Notes: a model not told the origin generated them from the sequence alone. DNA of 64,000 bases from Cloacibacterium sp047601505 (GCF_047601505.1 NZ_JASGJD010000001.1:1054001-1118000), one strand, 5' to 3'; shown: positions 35,040 to 44,617, counted from the first letter of the stretch. Made by a program: numbers and translations.

Positions 35040-37412
35040 ATGGAACCGCTACAGCCTATACAATCCTTGCAGCAAAGAGCCAAAGCAGTAGATATTAAAA
35101 AAGAACTTTTTAAGTACATTAGAGTTTGGTATTGGTTTGTTCTGTCTTTGATTTTTTTTATCATCTGTGCCAAAATATATTTAAGATATTCTACCCCTAT
35201 ATATAGCTCTCAAGCTTCTGTTTATTTCAATAATGCTACAAAAAAAAATACGGGTGTAATAGGACTCAACGATTTACAAACCATGGGAACGGGAGGGGTG
35301 GCAAAAAATCCTATCTCAGATGAAATTGCTCTTATGAAATCTAAGCCTATCCTTAGAAAAGTAGTAAAGAAATTAAATCTGGACGTTACCTTTGTACAAG
35401 AAGCAAAAATTAAGAAAATAGAATTGTACGATCTTAGCCCTTTCAAAGGGGAGATACTTTCCCTTAAAAACGAAAAACAGTTTGGGGGTGCTTCTTACAA
35501 AATTAAAGCAATAGACAACAATAGCTTTTTACTGGCAAATCTAGAAGGCAATAATCCTAAAAAATACCTTTTTAATCAACCTTATGATTTAGGATTTGGA
35601 GTAGTGAAAATTTCCAAAGTTCCCGAAATCAATTATAACGATTATATCAATGTAAATTTTTTAAATTACAAAAATGTAGCTGCTGGTTTAGAAGGTGGTA
35701 TTACCGTTACCAACCTTAATACAGATACCAATATAATGGATTTATTTTACAGTAGTGATATTCCTCAAAAGTCTGAAGATATTTTGAATGAACTCATTGT
35801 GCAATACAATCAAGATGCTGATAATGATAAAAAAATTGAAGCCAGAAACTCAGCAGAATTCATCAATGATAGATTAAAACTCATTACCAGTGAATTGTCT
35901 TCTATTGAGGGCAGAAAAACAAATTTTAAAAGGTCTAATAATATTTTTGATATTGAAACCCAAGCGCAATCTAATCTTAAAGGATTAGACGAAGGCACAC
36001 AAAGAACTTTAGAGCTTAGTGCACAATTAGAAATGGTAAATTCGGTGCTTAGGTTAATCAATTCTTCTACAGACCAATTGTTACCTACCAATATTGGCAT
36101 CCCCAATACCGCCGATGGATTAATTACCCAATACAACGAATTGTTGTTGCTCAAAAATAAAACATTGAGACAGGCTACTCCTGCCAATCCAATGATTGTG
36201 CAGTTCAACAAAGACTTATCGCAACTCAGAAACCTTATCAAAGAAAATCTTAATAAATCTAAAGATTTAATTTCTAGTAATTTGGGCTATCAACAAGGCA
36301 AAATTTCTCAGTACAAAGAAGAAATGTCTATGTTCCCAGAGCAGGAAAACTTTTTTAAAAATATAGACCGTCAACAGAAAATTAAAGAATCTCTTTATTT
36401 GTACCTTCTTCAGAAAAACGAAGAAATTTCTATGGCTTTGGCAGTTACCACACCTAAGGTTAAAACCCTCAATCCTGCATTTACTACAGGGGTTATCTCT
36501 CCTAATGCCAGTAAAATAATGCTCTATGCCTACGCTCTGGGCTTATTGTTGCCATTGGCTTTTTTCTTTGTGAAGAATGCAATGGATACCTATATTTATT
36601 CTAAGCAAGACATCCAAAGTATTGCCAAAGAAATTCCTGTGGTAGGAGAAATTCCGAATATTACAAAAGGAGCAGAGAATGTAGTTGGTAAAAACGATTT
36701 GTCGGTTTTTGCAGAATCATTCCGAATATTATTTTCGAATATCAAGTATTTTTTCAACAACCAAAGTCCGTGTCCGGTTATCCTTATTTCGTCTTCGGTA
36801 AAGGGAGAGGGCAAAACTACAATTTCGGTAAACACCGCACTTACGTTAGCTCAAACCAAAAAAGTTTTGCTTATTGGTGCAGACATTAGAAATCCTCAGC
36901 TCAAAAGATTTATGCATTTAGAAGGAAAAGGGTTATCCGAATTCTTAAGCGATTATAATGCAACGCCCGAAAGCTATATTCAAGATACTTCACTCAATCC
37001 TAATTTAAAAGTAATTCATTCTGGGCCTATTGCTCCCAATCCTAATGAATTATTAGAAAGCGACAAATTTTTACATCTTTTAGAGGCCGCTAAAAAGACT
37101 TTTGATTATATCGTGATAGACTCTGCACCTCTATTGATGGTAGGAGATACATATAATTTAATTAAATATTCAGATTTACTTTTATTCTTATCAAGGTCTG
37201 GCTACACAGATAGAGAAATGATTCATTTCGCCAATCAGATTTACAGAGACCACGCCAAAGGTAAAATGGCAATTGTGCTGAATGATGTAAGCTATCTTAA
37301 TCTTACCTACAGCAATAAGTACGGCTATGGCTACAAATATGGCTACGGATATACCTATACCGAAGACAACGAAAAGAAACCTTGGTGGAAGAAAATTTTG
37401 TTTTTGGAGTAG
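35040..37412 (+). CDS. Tyrosine autokinase / chain-length regulator (Wzc-like)
   Basis: A 790-residue inner-membrane bacterial tyrosine kinase. The Wzz domain lies between transmembrane segments at about 28-48 and 485-507, with a long helical periplasmic part. The cytoplasmic BY-kinase domain has Walker A SSSVKGEGKTT (584-594), Walker A-prime VLLIGADIRNPQ and Walker B FDYIVIDSAPL. The C-terminus (about 751-780) carries nine tyrosines (YLNLTYSNKYGYGYKYGYGY...), the autophosphorylation cluster. In Wzc the phosphorylation cycle drives polymer length and export. Confidence 0.94.
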   Translation: MEPLQPIQSLQQRAKAVDIKKELFKYIRVWYWFVLSLIFFIICAKIYLRYSTPIYSSQASVYFNNATKKNTGVIGLNDLQTMGTGGVAKNPISDEIALMKSKPILRKVVKKLNLDVTFVQEAKIKKIELYDLSPFKGEILSLKNEKQFGGASYKIKAIDNNSFLLANLEGNNPKKYLFNQPYDLGFGVVKISKVPEINYNDYINVNFLNYKNVAAGLEGGITVTNLNTDTNIMDLFYSSDIPQKSEDILNELIVQYNQDADNDKKIEARNSAEFINDRLKLITSELSSIEGRKTNFKRSNNIFDIETQAQSNLKGLDEGTQRTLELSAQLEMVNSVLRLINSSTDQLLPTNIGIPNTADGLITQYNELLLLKNKTLRQATPANPMIVQFNKDLSQLRNLIKENLNKSKDLISSNLGYQQGKISQYKEEMSMFPEQENFFKNIDRQQKIKESLYLYLLQKNEEISMALAVTTPKVKTLNPAFTTGVISPNASKIMLYAYALGLLLPLAFFFVKNAMDTYIYSKQDIQSIAKEIPVVGEIPNITKGAENVVGKNDLSVFAESFRILFSNIKYFFNNQSPCPVILISSSVKGEGKTTISVNTALTLAQTKKVLLIGADIRNPQLKRFMHLEGKGLSEFLSDYNATPESYIQDTSLNPNLKVIHSGPIAPNPNELLESDKFLHLLEAAKKTFDYIVIDSAPLLMVGDTYNLIKYSDLLLFLSRSGYTDREMIHFANQIYRDHAKGKMAIVLNDVSYLNLTYSNKYGYGYKYGYGYTYTEDNEKKPWWKKILFLE

Positions 37413-37654
37413 AAAATGAGTTTTTCTTTATTTAAAATTGATGTAAGGATAAAAAAATAAAAATGGAAGTCTATTTAGAGTATCGTTTGAATCAAAGTGC
37501 AGTCAAAGTGCAGTTTTGTTCGGAAAAAGTACCCGTTTTCCGAAGCAGACTCGAACGTGATTCGAACGTGATTCGAACAAAAGGGTAACTTTAAACGAAT
37601 TTTATTTTATAAGGTGTCATTTTTATAGTTTCAATATTTTAAAAAAATTACAAG
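37413..37654 (+). promoter_or_regulatory. Leader region with competing stem-loops
   Basis: A 242-bp region between the Wzc gene and the first glycosyltransferase. TTCGGAAAA (37519-37527) pairs exactly with TTTTCCGAA (37536-37544). The overlapping TTTTGTTCG (37514-37522) can instead pair exactly with CGAACAAAA (37574-37582). CGAACGTGATT is repeated directly at 37552-37573 and CAAAGTGCAGT at 37495-37514. Mutually exclusive stems suggest an attenuator, but this is inference. Confidence 0.45.
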
Positions 37655-38566
37655 TTGAATCCTCTTATTTCTGTTATCGTCCCTTGTTATAACCAATCAC
37701 AATATTTAGACGAGTGCCTTCAATCTGTACTAGACCAAACTTATACAGATTGGGAGTGTATTATTGTAAATGATGGCTGCCCAGACCATACCGAAGAGAT
37801 TGCAAAAAAATGGCTAGAAAAAGACACTCGTTTTAGATATATCTATAAAGAGAATGGTGGACTAAGTTCTGCCAGAAATGCAGGAATAGCAATCGCAGAG
37901 GGAGAATGGATACAGTTTTTGGATTGTGATGATATACTCGAAAAAAATAAACTTTGTCTTCAATCAAATTATTTTGAAAAACAAATTGATATTTTAGTTT
38001 CAGGGTATAGATATTTCGAGAATAATGAGGGTGTTTCTAAAAAGCGTATTTTTGGAAGAAATTATTTTTTGCCCGAAGTAGCAATTCTGCAAGGCGATAA
38101 TATTGATGTTAAACAACTATTCAAAATAAAAAATCCTTTTGTAATTTCTGCTCCATTGTATTCAAAAAAAATATTCTTAAAAATTGGGTTATTTAATGAG
38201 AAATTAAAATCCTTAGAAGATTGGGAATTTAATTTAAGATGCGCACTAAATAATTATACTTTTCATCATGTCGGTTATGCAGACGACTCTAAAGCATTGA
38301 TTAGACTTCATGAAGAAAGTATGATGAGAAATCAAGAATTGATGATAACTAATCAATTGTTATTCAATGAAATATGTAATAAGAATAGTCTATATGTTGA
38401 ATGTTTTGGTAAAATAGAAAGTGAAAAAAGTTCATCATTTAAAGATTATCTAAATTTATTTATTCCTCCAGTTTTTTTTATAATAAAAAATAAAATTTTC
38501 AATGCGTTCAAAAATAAAATTTCTAGCATATTATCTACCTCAATATCATCCAATTCAAGAAAATGA
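37655..38566 (+). CDS. Glycosyltransferase family 2
   Basis: A 303-residue GT-A glycosyltransferase starting with TTG at 37655. The N-terminal SVIVPCYNQSQYLDECLQSV, IIVNDGCPDHT and GLSSARNAGI segments are typical. The metal-binding DXD is DCDD at 90-93. It transfers a sugar from a nucleotide donor during repeat-unit assembly on the cytoplasmic side. The sugar is unknown. Its 3' end overlaps the next gene by 65 bases. Confidence 0.9.
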   Translation: MNPLISVIVPCYNQSQYLDECLQSVLDQTYTDWECIIVNDGCPDHTEEIAKKWLEKDTRFRYIYKENGGLSSARNAGIAIAEGEWIQFLDCDDILEKNKLCLQSNYFEKQIDILVSGYRYFENNEGVSKKRIFGRNYFLPEVAILQGDNIDVKQLFKIKNPFVISAPLYSKKIFLKIGLFNEKLKSLEDWEFNLRCALNNYTFHHVGYADDSKALIRLHEESMMRNQELMITNQLLFNEICNKNSLYVECFGKIESEKSSSFKDYLNLFIPPVFFIIKNKIFNAFKNKISSILSTSISSNSRK

Positions 38567-39629
38567 CGAATGGTGGGGAAAAGGTTTTACTGAATGGACA
38601 AATGTAAAAAAAGCTTTGCCTGTTTATAAAGGGCATAAACAACCCATTATTCCTGGTGAATTAGGATACTATGATTTGTTAAAAGATATTGATGTACAAA
38701 AAAAACAAGCAGATTTAGCAAAAGAATATGGCATTGATGGCTTTATTTATTACCAATATTGGTTTGGTGGAGGCAAAATGCTCTTAGAAAAACCTGCCGA
38801 AAAAATGTTAGCAGATAAATCCGTTGATTTACCCTTTTGTTTTTGTTGGGCAAATGAAACATGGAGCGGAATTTGGCACGGTGCTGAAAATAAAATTTTG
38901 ATAGAACAAAAATATCTTGGGAAAAATGATTATATCAAATATTTTGAATATTTGTTACCATTCTTTAAAGATGATAGATATATAAAAATAGAAAACAAAC
39001 CTGTTTTTCACATTTATAGAGTCGATGATATACCAGATTTACAGGTTTTTTTAGAAACTTTCAATGGTTTAGCTTTCAAAAATGGTTTTTTGGGGATTCA
39101 CTTTGTTGCTACTGGAAATGTATTTTCTCAAAATGTTATAAATAATCCACTTATACAGCAAGTTGTGGGATTAGATTTATTTCAGAAATTAAGAAAAATT
39201 CATTTACTCTATTTCAAAGAAGGATCTTTTTTATATCAATTAGAACAAAAAATAAAATACAGATTAGGATATTTAGACGAATTAGGAAAGCGCAGAAAAC
39301 CAATGGTTATAGATTACAAAAAATCATTAAAAAAACTTTTTATAGATGTACCTCCTCATTCTAAATATTTACCGTGTATAATTCCAAATTGGGATAATTC
39401 TCCCAGGTCTGGTAAAATTTCTCTTATTCTTAAAAATTCTACACCAGAGTTATTCAAAAAATATATAGAAAAGGTTCTAAAATCTATTGAAAAAAGTGAG
39501 TATAAACCAGAGTTTATTATTATAAAATCTTGGAATGAATGGGCAGAGGGAAATTATCTAGAACCAGACCAAATATATGGCAGAAAATGGCTAGAAGTTA
39601 TAAAAGAGTTAAAAAATAAAATGCAATAA
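38502..39629 (+). CDS. WbsX-type glycosyltransferase
   Basis: A 375-residue protein of the WbsX / glycosyltransferase WcaF-neighbour family (GH99-like fold). KFLAYYLPQYHPIQENDEWW at 6-25, then GFTEWTNVKKALPVYKGHKQ, YGIDGFIYYQYWFGGGKMLL and FCWANETWSGIWHG are family hallmarks, and IIKSWNEWAEGNYLEPD ends the domain. The start at 38502 is needed because KFLAYYLPQYHP begins at residue 6; it therefore overlaps the previous gene. Members occur in O-antigen and capsule loci. The reaction is not established. Confidence 0.85.
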   Translation: MRSKIKFLAYYLPQYHPIQENDEWWGKGFTEWTNVKKALPVYKGHKQPIIPGELGYYDLLKDIDVQKKQADLAKEYGIDGFIYYQYWFGGGKMLLEKPAEKMLADKSVDLPFCFCWANETWSGIWHGAENKILIEQKYLGKNDYIKYFEYLLPFFKDDRYIKIENKPVFHIYRVDDIPDLQVFLETFNGLAFKNGFLGIHFVATGNVFSQNVINNPLIQQVVGLDLFQKLRKIHLLYFKEGSFLYQLEQKIKYRLGYLDELGKRRKPMVIDYKKSLKKLFIDVPPHSKYLPCIIPNWDNSPRSGKISLILKNSTPELFKKYIEKVLKSIEKSEYKPEFIIIKSWNEWAEGNYLEPDQIYGRKWLEVIKELKNKMQ

Positions 39630-39637
39630 AATTTTAA

Positions 39638-40519
39638 GTGAATCCTAAGCTCTATTTTTATTATTGGTATATCAGGACGATGCCTTTAAGAAAGCAATTT
39701 TTCTTTCCTAAAGTTTTAGGAATAGAAGAAACGATTTCTGAAATAGTAAACCACAAAAAATCTATCTCCAGATTTGGAGATGGTGAGTTTAGGCTAGTTC
39801 TGCCCAATGAAAATTTAAAATTTCAGGAAGAGAATCAAAAACTGACAGAACGCTTGAAAGAAGTATTGACGTCTAATCTAGAAAATCATATCGTAGCCAT
39901 TCCAGAAAGTTTCCATTCCGTGAAAGCTTTTAAATTGAATGTAAAATATTGGTGGATGAATTTTATGAATAAATTTGGAAACCAATTATCACCATATTTT
40001 AATAAGAAAAAAAAATATGGCAATGCTTTTATTTCTAGATTTTATTTGGATTACAAGGATAAAAGAAAAGTTGAAAATACGGTTACGCGTCTCAAAAAAA
40101 TTTGGGATAAAAAAGATGTTTTAATCGTAGAAGGCGAGTTTTCTAGATTGGGAATTGGTAATGATTTGTTTGATAATTCAACTTCATTACAAAGAATTAT
40201 TTGTCCTTCCAAAAATGCCTTTTCAAGATACAACGAAATCCTAGAACAGACCAAAAAATTAGGCGAAAATAAATTAATTTTAATTGCTCTTGGTCCTACG
40301 GCTACTATACTTTCTTATGATTTAGCACAAGCTGGTTTTTGGGCAGTAGATATAGGGCATGTAGATATAGAATATATGTGGTATCTAGAAAATGCAGAAC
40401 ATAAAATACCTGTAAAATACAGATTAGTAAACGAATCTATTGGTCAAACAATCATCGATTTGCCAGAAAATCTTGAAGAAACTTATAATAGAAGTATAGT
40501 TTATAAAATTTCAGAATGA
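39638..40519 (+). CDS. GT-D type glycosyltransferase (SP_1767 / DUF1792 family)
   Basis: A 293-residue protein starting with GTG at 39638. SISRFGDGEF (43-51) supplies the DGE motif of the GT-D fold, which in the characterised member transfers glucose in mucin-type glycan extension. IALGPTATILSYDLAQAGFW and DIGHVDIEYMW near the C-terminus are also family features. The sugar is unknown here. The next gene overlaps its stop by 4 bases (ATGA), so the two are translationally coupled. Confidence 0.8.
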   Translation: MNPKLYFYYWYIRTMPLRKQFFFPKVLGIEETISEIVNHKKSISRFGDGEFRLVLPNENLKFQEENQKLTERLKEVLTSNLENHIVAIPESFHSVKAFKLNVKYWWMNFMNKFGNQLSPYFNKKKKYGNAFISRFYLDYKDKRKVENTVTRLKKIWDKKDVLIVEGEFSRLGIGNDLFDNSTSLQRIICPSKNAFSRYNEILEQTKKLGENKLILIALGPTATILSYDLAQAGFWAVDIGHVDIEYMWYLENAEHKIPVKYRLVNESIGQTIIDLPENLEETYNRSIVYKISE

Positions 40520-41493
40520 AACTCTCTATCATCATACCGGTTTACAATGCAGAAAAATATTTGAAAAAATGTTTAGAAAGTATCTTTGTTCAAGACCTTT
40601 CTTTGCAAGATTATGAAGTAATTGCGGTAGATGATGGTTCCACAGATAGTTCTTTGAAGATTTTAGAAAATTATAAAGAAAAATATCACAACCTAAATAT
40701 CATATCTCAAAAAAACCAAGGAGAAGCAGGTGCTAGAAACACCGCATTGAAAATCGCCAAAGGTGATTTTATCACTTTTTTAGATAATGATGACTACTAT
40801 AATCCAGATACACTGGTCAAAGCAATATATAAAATAGAAAAAGAAAATTTAGATATTCTTTACCTTGCCATACATCATATTTCAGAAGAATATCAATATC
40901 TTAATTCACTTCCTAATTTAAGCAATGGAGGAGTTTTCTTAGGTTTAAATCACGAAAGAAGACCTTTTCCTGCAACAATGTACCGAAGAGAAATCATAGG
41001 AGATAGATTATTTCCTTTGGATATTTTGGTGGGAACAGATTCTGTTTTTAATGCATTGGTACAAAGCAAGGCTAAAAGAGTGTCTTTTAGTTCAGATTTA
41101 GTTTATAATTATCTAGTCCGTCCCAATTCATTATCCAAAAAAGCCATTACAGAAGAAGGATATCAAGGTTTTATTAATGCTATCAATATTTTAGACCAGT
41201 TTAAAAACAAAAACTTCTCGGCAGAGAATAAAGATGCACAACAATATTTTGATAAAGTAATATTGGTGTTTTTAACGAGAATAGTAGAATTGCATATTCT
41301 GCCCAATCTGTATCAACAGAAATACAGAGAGACCAAAAAACTGCTTTCAGATTTGGGATATTGGCATTTGTCAAAATCCATTGCCGAGAAATACCCTTAT
41401 TTTGATTCTTCATTCGCTAAATTTGCTTTGCATCAAAAAAAACTCATCTTCAAAACAAAAGTCTATCAACTCCTACAAAAGCTAAAACCGTAA
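40516..41493 (+). CDS. Glycosyltransferase family 2
   Basis: A 325-residue GT2 enzyme. KLSIIIPVYNAEKYLKKCLE at the N-terminus, VDDGSTDSS at 38-46, GEAGARNTALKIAKGDFITF and the DXD LDNDD at 89-93 are typical. It probably adds one residue to the repeat unit. It starts inside the stop of the GT-D gene. The element that follows (IS200 plus ATPase) separates it from the next glycosyltransferase. Confidence 0.9.
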   Translation: MKLSIIIPVYNAEKYLKKCLESIFVQDLSLQDYEVIAVDDGSTDSSLKILENYKEKYHNLNIISQKNQGEAGARNTALKIAKGDFITFLDNDDYYNPDTLVKAIYKIEKENLDILYLAIHHISEEYQYLNSLPNLSNGGVFLGLNHERRPFPATMYRREIIGDRLFPLDILVGTDSVFNALVQSKAKRVSFSSDLVYNYLVRPNSLSKKAITEEGYQGFINAINILDQFKNKNFSAENKDAQQYFDKVILVFLTRIVELHILPNLYQQKYRETKKLLSDLGYWHLSKSIAEKYPYFDSSFAKFALHQKKLIFKTKVYQLLQKLKP

Positions 41494-41810
41494 TAAATAT
41501 AGTAGCTTAGATTCCTACAGAATGACAAAGTGACTGTTGATTTTGAGATATGATTAAAAAAGGATACGCAATAAATATCACCCTATCATTTTTAACGAAG
41601 TTAAAAATCTTTGTGTCTTAAAAACATAAGAATTTTTAAAAAAACATTGCGCCTTTGCGTTAAAAATTAAAAATCTGCGAGAATCTATGCAAACGATACT
41701 CACATTTTATTCGAAGAGAATACCTCGAGGCTCTGCCTCGGGGTCAATGAGGAAAAGTTTGAAAAACGGATGGTTTTTCATAACACTATGAAAAAGTGTA
41801 AATTTGATTA
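41494..41810. other. 317-bp non-coding region before the IS200-type gene
   Basis: Holds ATTCCTACAGAATGAC (41511-41526, related to the motif at 45802-45818), the dispersed GCGCCTTTGCGTT motif (41649-41661), and the left hairpin of the IS200-type element (41723-41743). Confidence 0.5.
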
Positions 41811-42290
41811 ATGGATGACCATATAAATAAAAGACATAATAAAACATTGCTACTGTATCATATCGTTTTTCCTGTGAAATATAGAAATTCTGTTATAACA
41901 GATGAAGTAGGAAAGGGATTGAGAAATATTTGTCTTGATATTTCTGCCCGCTACGAGATTAATTTTTTGGAAATAGGTTATGAAGAAAACCATGTTCATT
42001 TTTTAATTCAGAGTGTTCCTTCGCTTTCAATCAGTGAAATTAGTATGAAAGTAAAAAGTATAACAGCGAAGGAAATATTTAGGAGATTTCCTGAAGTCAA
42101 GTTAAAATTATGGGGTGGGAATTTTTGGACAAGTGGTTATTATGCAAATACGGTTGGACAATATGGAAACAAAGATGTTATCAAGAAATACATTGATAAT
42201 CAAGGAAAAGAAGTAAAATATCAAAAAGTGTACGATGGACAACTTACACTTTTTGACGACTAATACTTCGGGGCTCTGCCCCGGGGTAGT
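41720..42290 (+). mobile_element. IS200-type insertion sequence
   Basis: The element is bounded by two hairpins with the same loop region: left 41723-41743 (CCTCGAGGC, TCT, GCCTCGGGG) and right 42266-42286 (CTTCGGGGC, TCT, GCCCCGGGG). Both are preceded by TAC or TA and enclose a single TnpA gene. IS200/IS605 elements have subterminal hairpins instead of terminal inverted repeats and move as single strands. Exact ends are not defined by this reading. Confidence 0.8.
41811..42263 (+). CDS. tnpA: IS200/IS605-family TnpA transposase
   Basis: A 150-residue Y1 HUH transposase. The metal-binding HUH is His61-Val-His63 (ENHVHFLI), and Tyr127 (KKYIDNQG) is the likely nucleophile, at the same residue number as in the well studied ISHp608 TnpA. 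LLYHIVFPVKYR at the start and WGGNFWTSGYYANTVG in the middle are typical. No TnpB is next to it. The gene seems intact. It interrupts the glycosyltransferase run. Confidence 0.9.
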   Translation: MDDHINKRHNKTLLLYHIVFPVKYRNSVITDEVGKGLRNICLDISARYEINFLEIGYEENHVHFLIQSVPSLSISEISMKVKSITAKEIFRRFPEVKLKLWGGNFWTSGYYANTVGQYGNKDVIKKYIDNQGKEVKYQKVYDGQLTLFDD

Positions 42291-42312
42291 TTATTTTTAT
42301 ATAATTATAGGT

Positions 42313-42342
42313 ATAACTTTTGTAAACCATTATAAAAGTTAT
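42313..42342. promoter_or_regulatory. Inverted repeat upstream of the ATPase gene
   Basis: ATAACTTTT (42313-42321) and AAAAGTTAT (42334-42342) are exact complements with a 12-bp spacer; AACTTTT recurs at 42354. The arms lie just upstream of the promoter element and look like an operator. No regulator is known. Confidence 0.35.
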
Positions 42343-42362
42343 AATCATATCTAAAACTTTTA

Positions 42363-42370
42363 TATATTTG
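42363..42370 (+). promoter_or_regulatory. Putative -7 element of the ATPase gene
   Basis: TATATTTG fits TAnnTTTG, 24 bases before the ATG at 42395. It shows that the gene can be transcribed on its own. Confidence 0.45.
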
Positions 42371-42394
42371 TAGTAAAATTATAAACATGTTTTT

Positions 42395-43603
42395 ATGATA
42401 TCTTTACCAGAAAACGTAATACAAAGGCCACAATACATAGAAAAAATAATCCCTTTTATCGGGAAGAATCTTATAAAGGTTTTTACAGGTCAAAGAAGGG
42501 TAGGTAAAAGTTTTTTGCTTTTTCAGATTATTAAACACATTCAAGATAAGAATCAAAATGCAGCAATAATATATATTAACAAAGAAGATTTGCAGTTTTC
42601 TGAAATTGATACAGCCATAAAATTACAAGATTATATTCTTAAAAATAAATCTAAAACAGAAAAAACTTATGTTTTTATAGACGAAATACAAGATATACAG
42701 GATTTTGAAAAAGCTTTACGTTCACTTCTTCTTTATCAGGATTTAGACCTCTATTGCACGGGTAGTAATGCCAATTTGCTTTCTTCTGATATTGCTGGAA
42801 ATTTGAGTGGCAGATTTATAGAAATTATAGTTTATAGCCTTTCCTATACAGAGTTTTTAGATTTTCATCAGTTAGAAGATTCGTCAGAAAGTTTAGATTT
42901 ATTTTTAAAATTTGGCGGTTTGCCCTATCTCAAACATTTAGAATTAAAAGATGAAATTGCCTTTGAATATCTTAAAAATGTATATTCTACAATTGTTTTT
43001 AGAGATGTTGTCAATCGGTATTCGGTGAGAAATACTACTTTTTTAGAACAATTGGTTTTGTTTTTGGCAGACAATACAGGAAGCATATTTTCAGCAAAAA
43101 AAATAAGTGATTTCTTGAAATCACAGAAAATAAACATTGCTCCTAACCAAGTGCAAGTGTATATACAGCATTTGGTAAATGCCTTTATTATTCATAAAGT
43201 ACCGAGATATGATATTTTAGGAAAAAGGATTTTTGAAATTGGAGAGAAATTTTATTTTGAAAATTTAGGTATCAGAAACAGCATTTGGGGATACCGAATA
43301 GAAGACAGAGCGAAAATTATAGAAAATGCAGTGTACAACCATTTACTTTTTAAAGGATATACCGTAACGGTAGGCAATTTGGGAGATAAGGAAATAGATT
43401 TTATTGCAGAAAAAAATGCTGAAAAATTATACATACAGGTAGCACTTACGTTACACGAAGAAAAAACCATAGAAAGAGAATTTGGAAATCTAAAATCGAT
43501 ACCCAATCATTTCCCGAAAATAGTAATTTCCTTAGATTCTTTTTCAGGTGCTTCTTATGAAGGTATCAAAGCAATAGACCTTAGAACTTTTCTTAATAAT
43601 TAA
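42395..43603 (+). CDS. DUF4143-type AAA ATPase
   Basis: A 402-residue P-loop ATPase of the AAA_14/DUF4143 group. Walker A is TGQRRVGKS (31-39), Walker B TYVFIDEIQDI (91-101), and the sensor-like LDLYCTGSNANLLSSDIAG follows. The C-terminal DUF4143 part has an endonuclease-like segment (VTVGNLGDKEIDFIAEKNAE ... LYIQVALTL), which resembles the PD-(D/E)XK core (E-I-D-F ... Q-V-A). Members are common in Bacteroidota, often near mobile elements, and their role is not known. It ends 3 bases before a glycosyltransferase gene. Confidence 0.85.
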   Translation: MISLPENVIQRPQYIEKIIPFIGKNLIKVFTGQRRVGKSFLLFQIIKHIQDKNQNAAIIYINKEDLQFSEIDTAIKLQDYILKNKSKTEKTYVFIDEIQDIQDFEKALRSLLLYQDLDLYCTGSNANLLSSDIAGNLSGRFIEIIVYSLSYTEFLDFHQLEDSSESLDLFLKFGGLPYLKHLELKDEIAFEYLKNVYSTIVFRDVVNRYSVRNTTFLEQLVLFLADNTGSIFSAKKISDFLKSQKINIAPNQVQVYIQHLVNAFIIHKVPRYDILGKRIFEIGEKFYFENLGIRNSIWGYRIEDRAKIIENAVYNHLLFKGYTVTVGNLGDKEIDFIAEKNAEKLYIQVALTLHEEKTIEREFGNLKSIPNHFPKIVISLDSFSGASYEGIKAIDLRTFLNN

Positions 43604-43606
43604 TCA

Positions 43607-44617
43607 ATGCCAAAAATCTCCATCATCATACCCGTTTACAATGCAGCACCATATCTGGAAGATTGTTTACAAAGCATCAGCAATCAATCTTTTACAGATT
43701 TTGAAATTTTGGCAATCAATGATGGTTCTACAGATTCTTCATTAAATATTTTAAGTCAATACCAAAAAAAAGAAGAACGACTCAAGATATTTTCTCAGAA
43801 AAACAAAGGTGTATCAGCAGCGAGAAATCTAGGATTAGAAAATGGAAGTGGTGAGTTTGTTACCTTTGTAGATGCAGATGATTGGTTACATTCAGAAACT
43901 TTAAGGGCTTACGTTATTGCTTTAAGAGAAGAAAATGTTGATATTGTGATTTCTCAATTTCTTCAAAAAAGAAATAATTTCTTCAAACAAGATAGTAATA
44001 TTCAAATATTTGATAGAAAAGAAATAGAACAAAAAATATTTCCAAAGTTTATAGAATCTGATGCTTACAATTCGGTGTGTAATAAATTGTATAGAAAGGA
44101 ATTAATTAAAATGGCAAATGCACAATTTCCTATGGATGTGAGAATTGCCGAAGATGCCCAATTTAATCATCAGGTTTTTTCTTGGGCTCAAAAGATTACC
44201 GAAATTGATTTTCAAACTTATTTTTATAGAGAAGTAGAAGGGAGTGCTACAAGAAATGTGGTAAAAAATGATTATTTACAAAGCAATGTCGCCATTTATC
44301 ATATTGATTTTCAAAAGTATTTTGGAGCTTCCATTTCGGAGTCGGAAATAGTGAAACTTAAAAATAAGCGTTTTTTAAAAAGCATTATCGCTCTTATTTA
44401 TATTTATTTTAATCCCAAAAATCAATTTTCATTAAAGCAGAGATTTTCAAAAATTAAAGAAATTGTGGAGAATGATTTAGTAGTTAAAATATTTTCAGAC
44501 CATACCTTGAAACAAAATTTAGGAAGATATGATTTGGCAATTTTTAAGGCAATACAATCTAAGAATATTTTGAAATTGTATCTTTACACCTTATACAGCT
44601 ATTATAGAAATTCATGA
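43607..44617 (+). CDS. Glycosyltransferase family 2
   Basis: A 336-residue GT2 enzyme. KISIIIPVYNAAPYLEDCLQ, INDGSTDSSLNIL, GVSAARNLGLENGSGEF and the DXD VDADDW (88-93) are typical. The helical C-terminal part (about 230-336) has no known role. It overlaps the next gene by 4 bases. Confidence 0.92.
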   Translation: MPKISIIIPVYNAAPYLEDCLQSISNQSFTDFEILAINDGSTDSSLNILSQYQKKEERLKIFSQKNKGVSAARNLGLENGSGEFVTFVDADDWLHSETLRAYVIALREENVDIVISQFLQKRNNFFKQDSNIQIFDRKEIEQKIFPKFIESDAYNSVCNKLYRKELIKMANAQFPMDVRIAEDAQFNHQVFSWAQKITEIDFQTYFYREVEGSATRNVVKNDYLQSNVAIYHIDFQKYFGASISESEIVKLKNKRFLKSIIALIYIYFNPKNQFSLKQRFSKIKEIVENDLVVKIFSDHTLKQNLGRYDLAIFKAIQSKNILKLYLYTLYSYYRNS

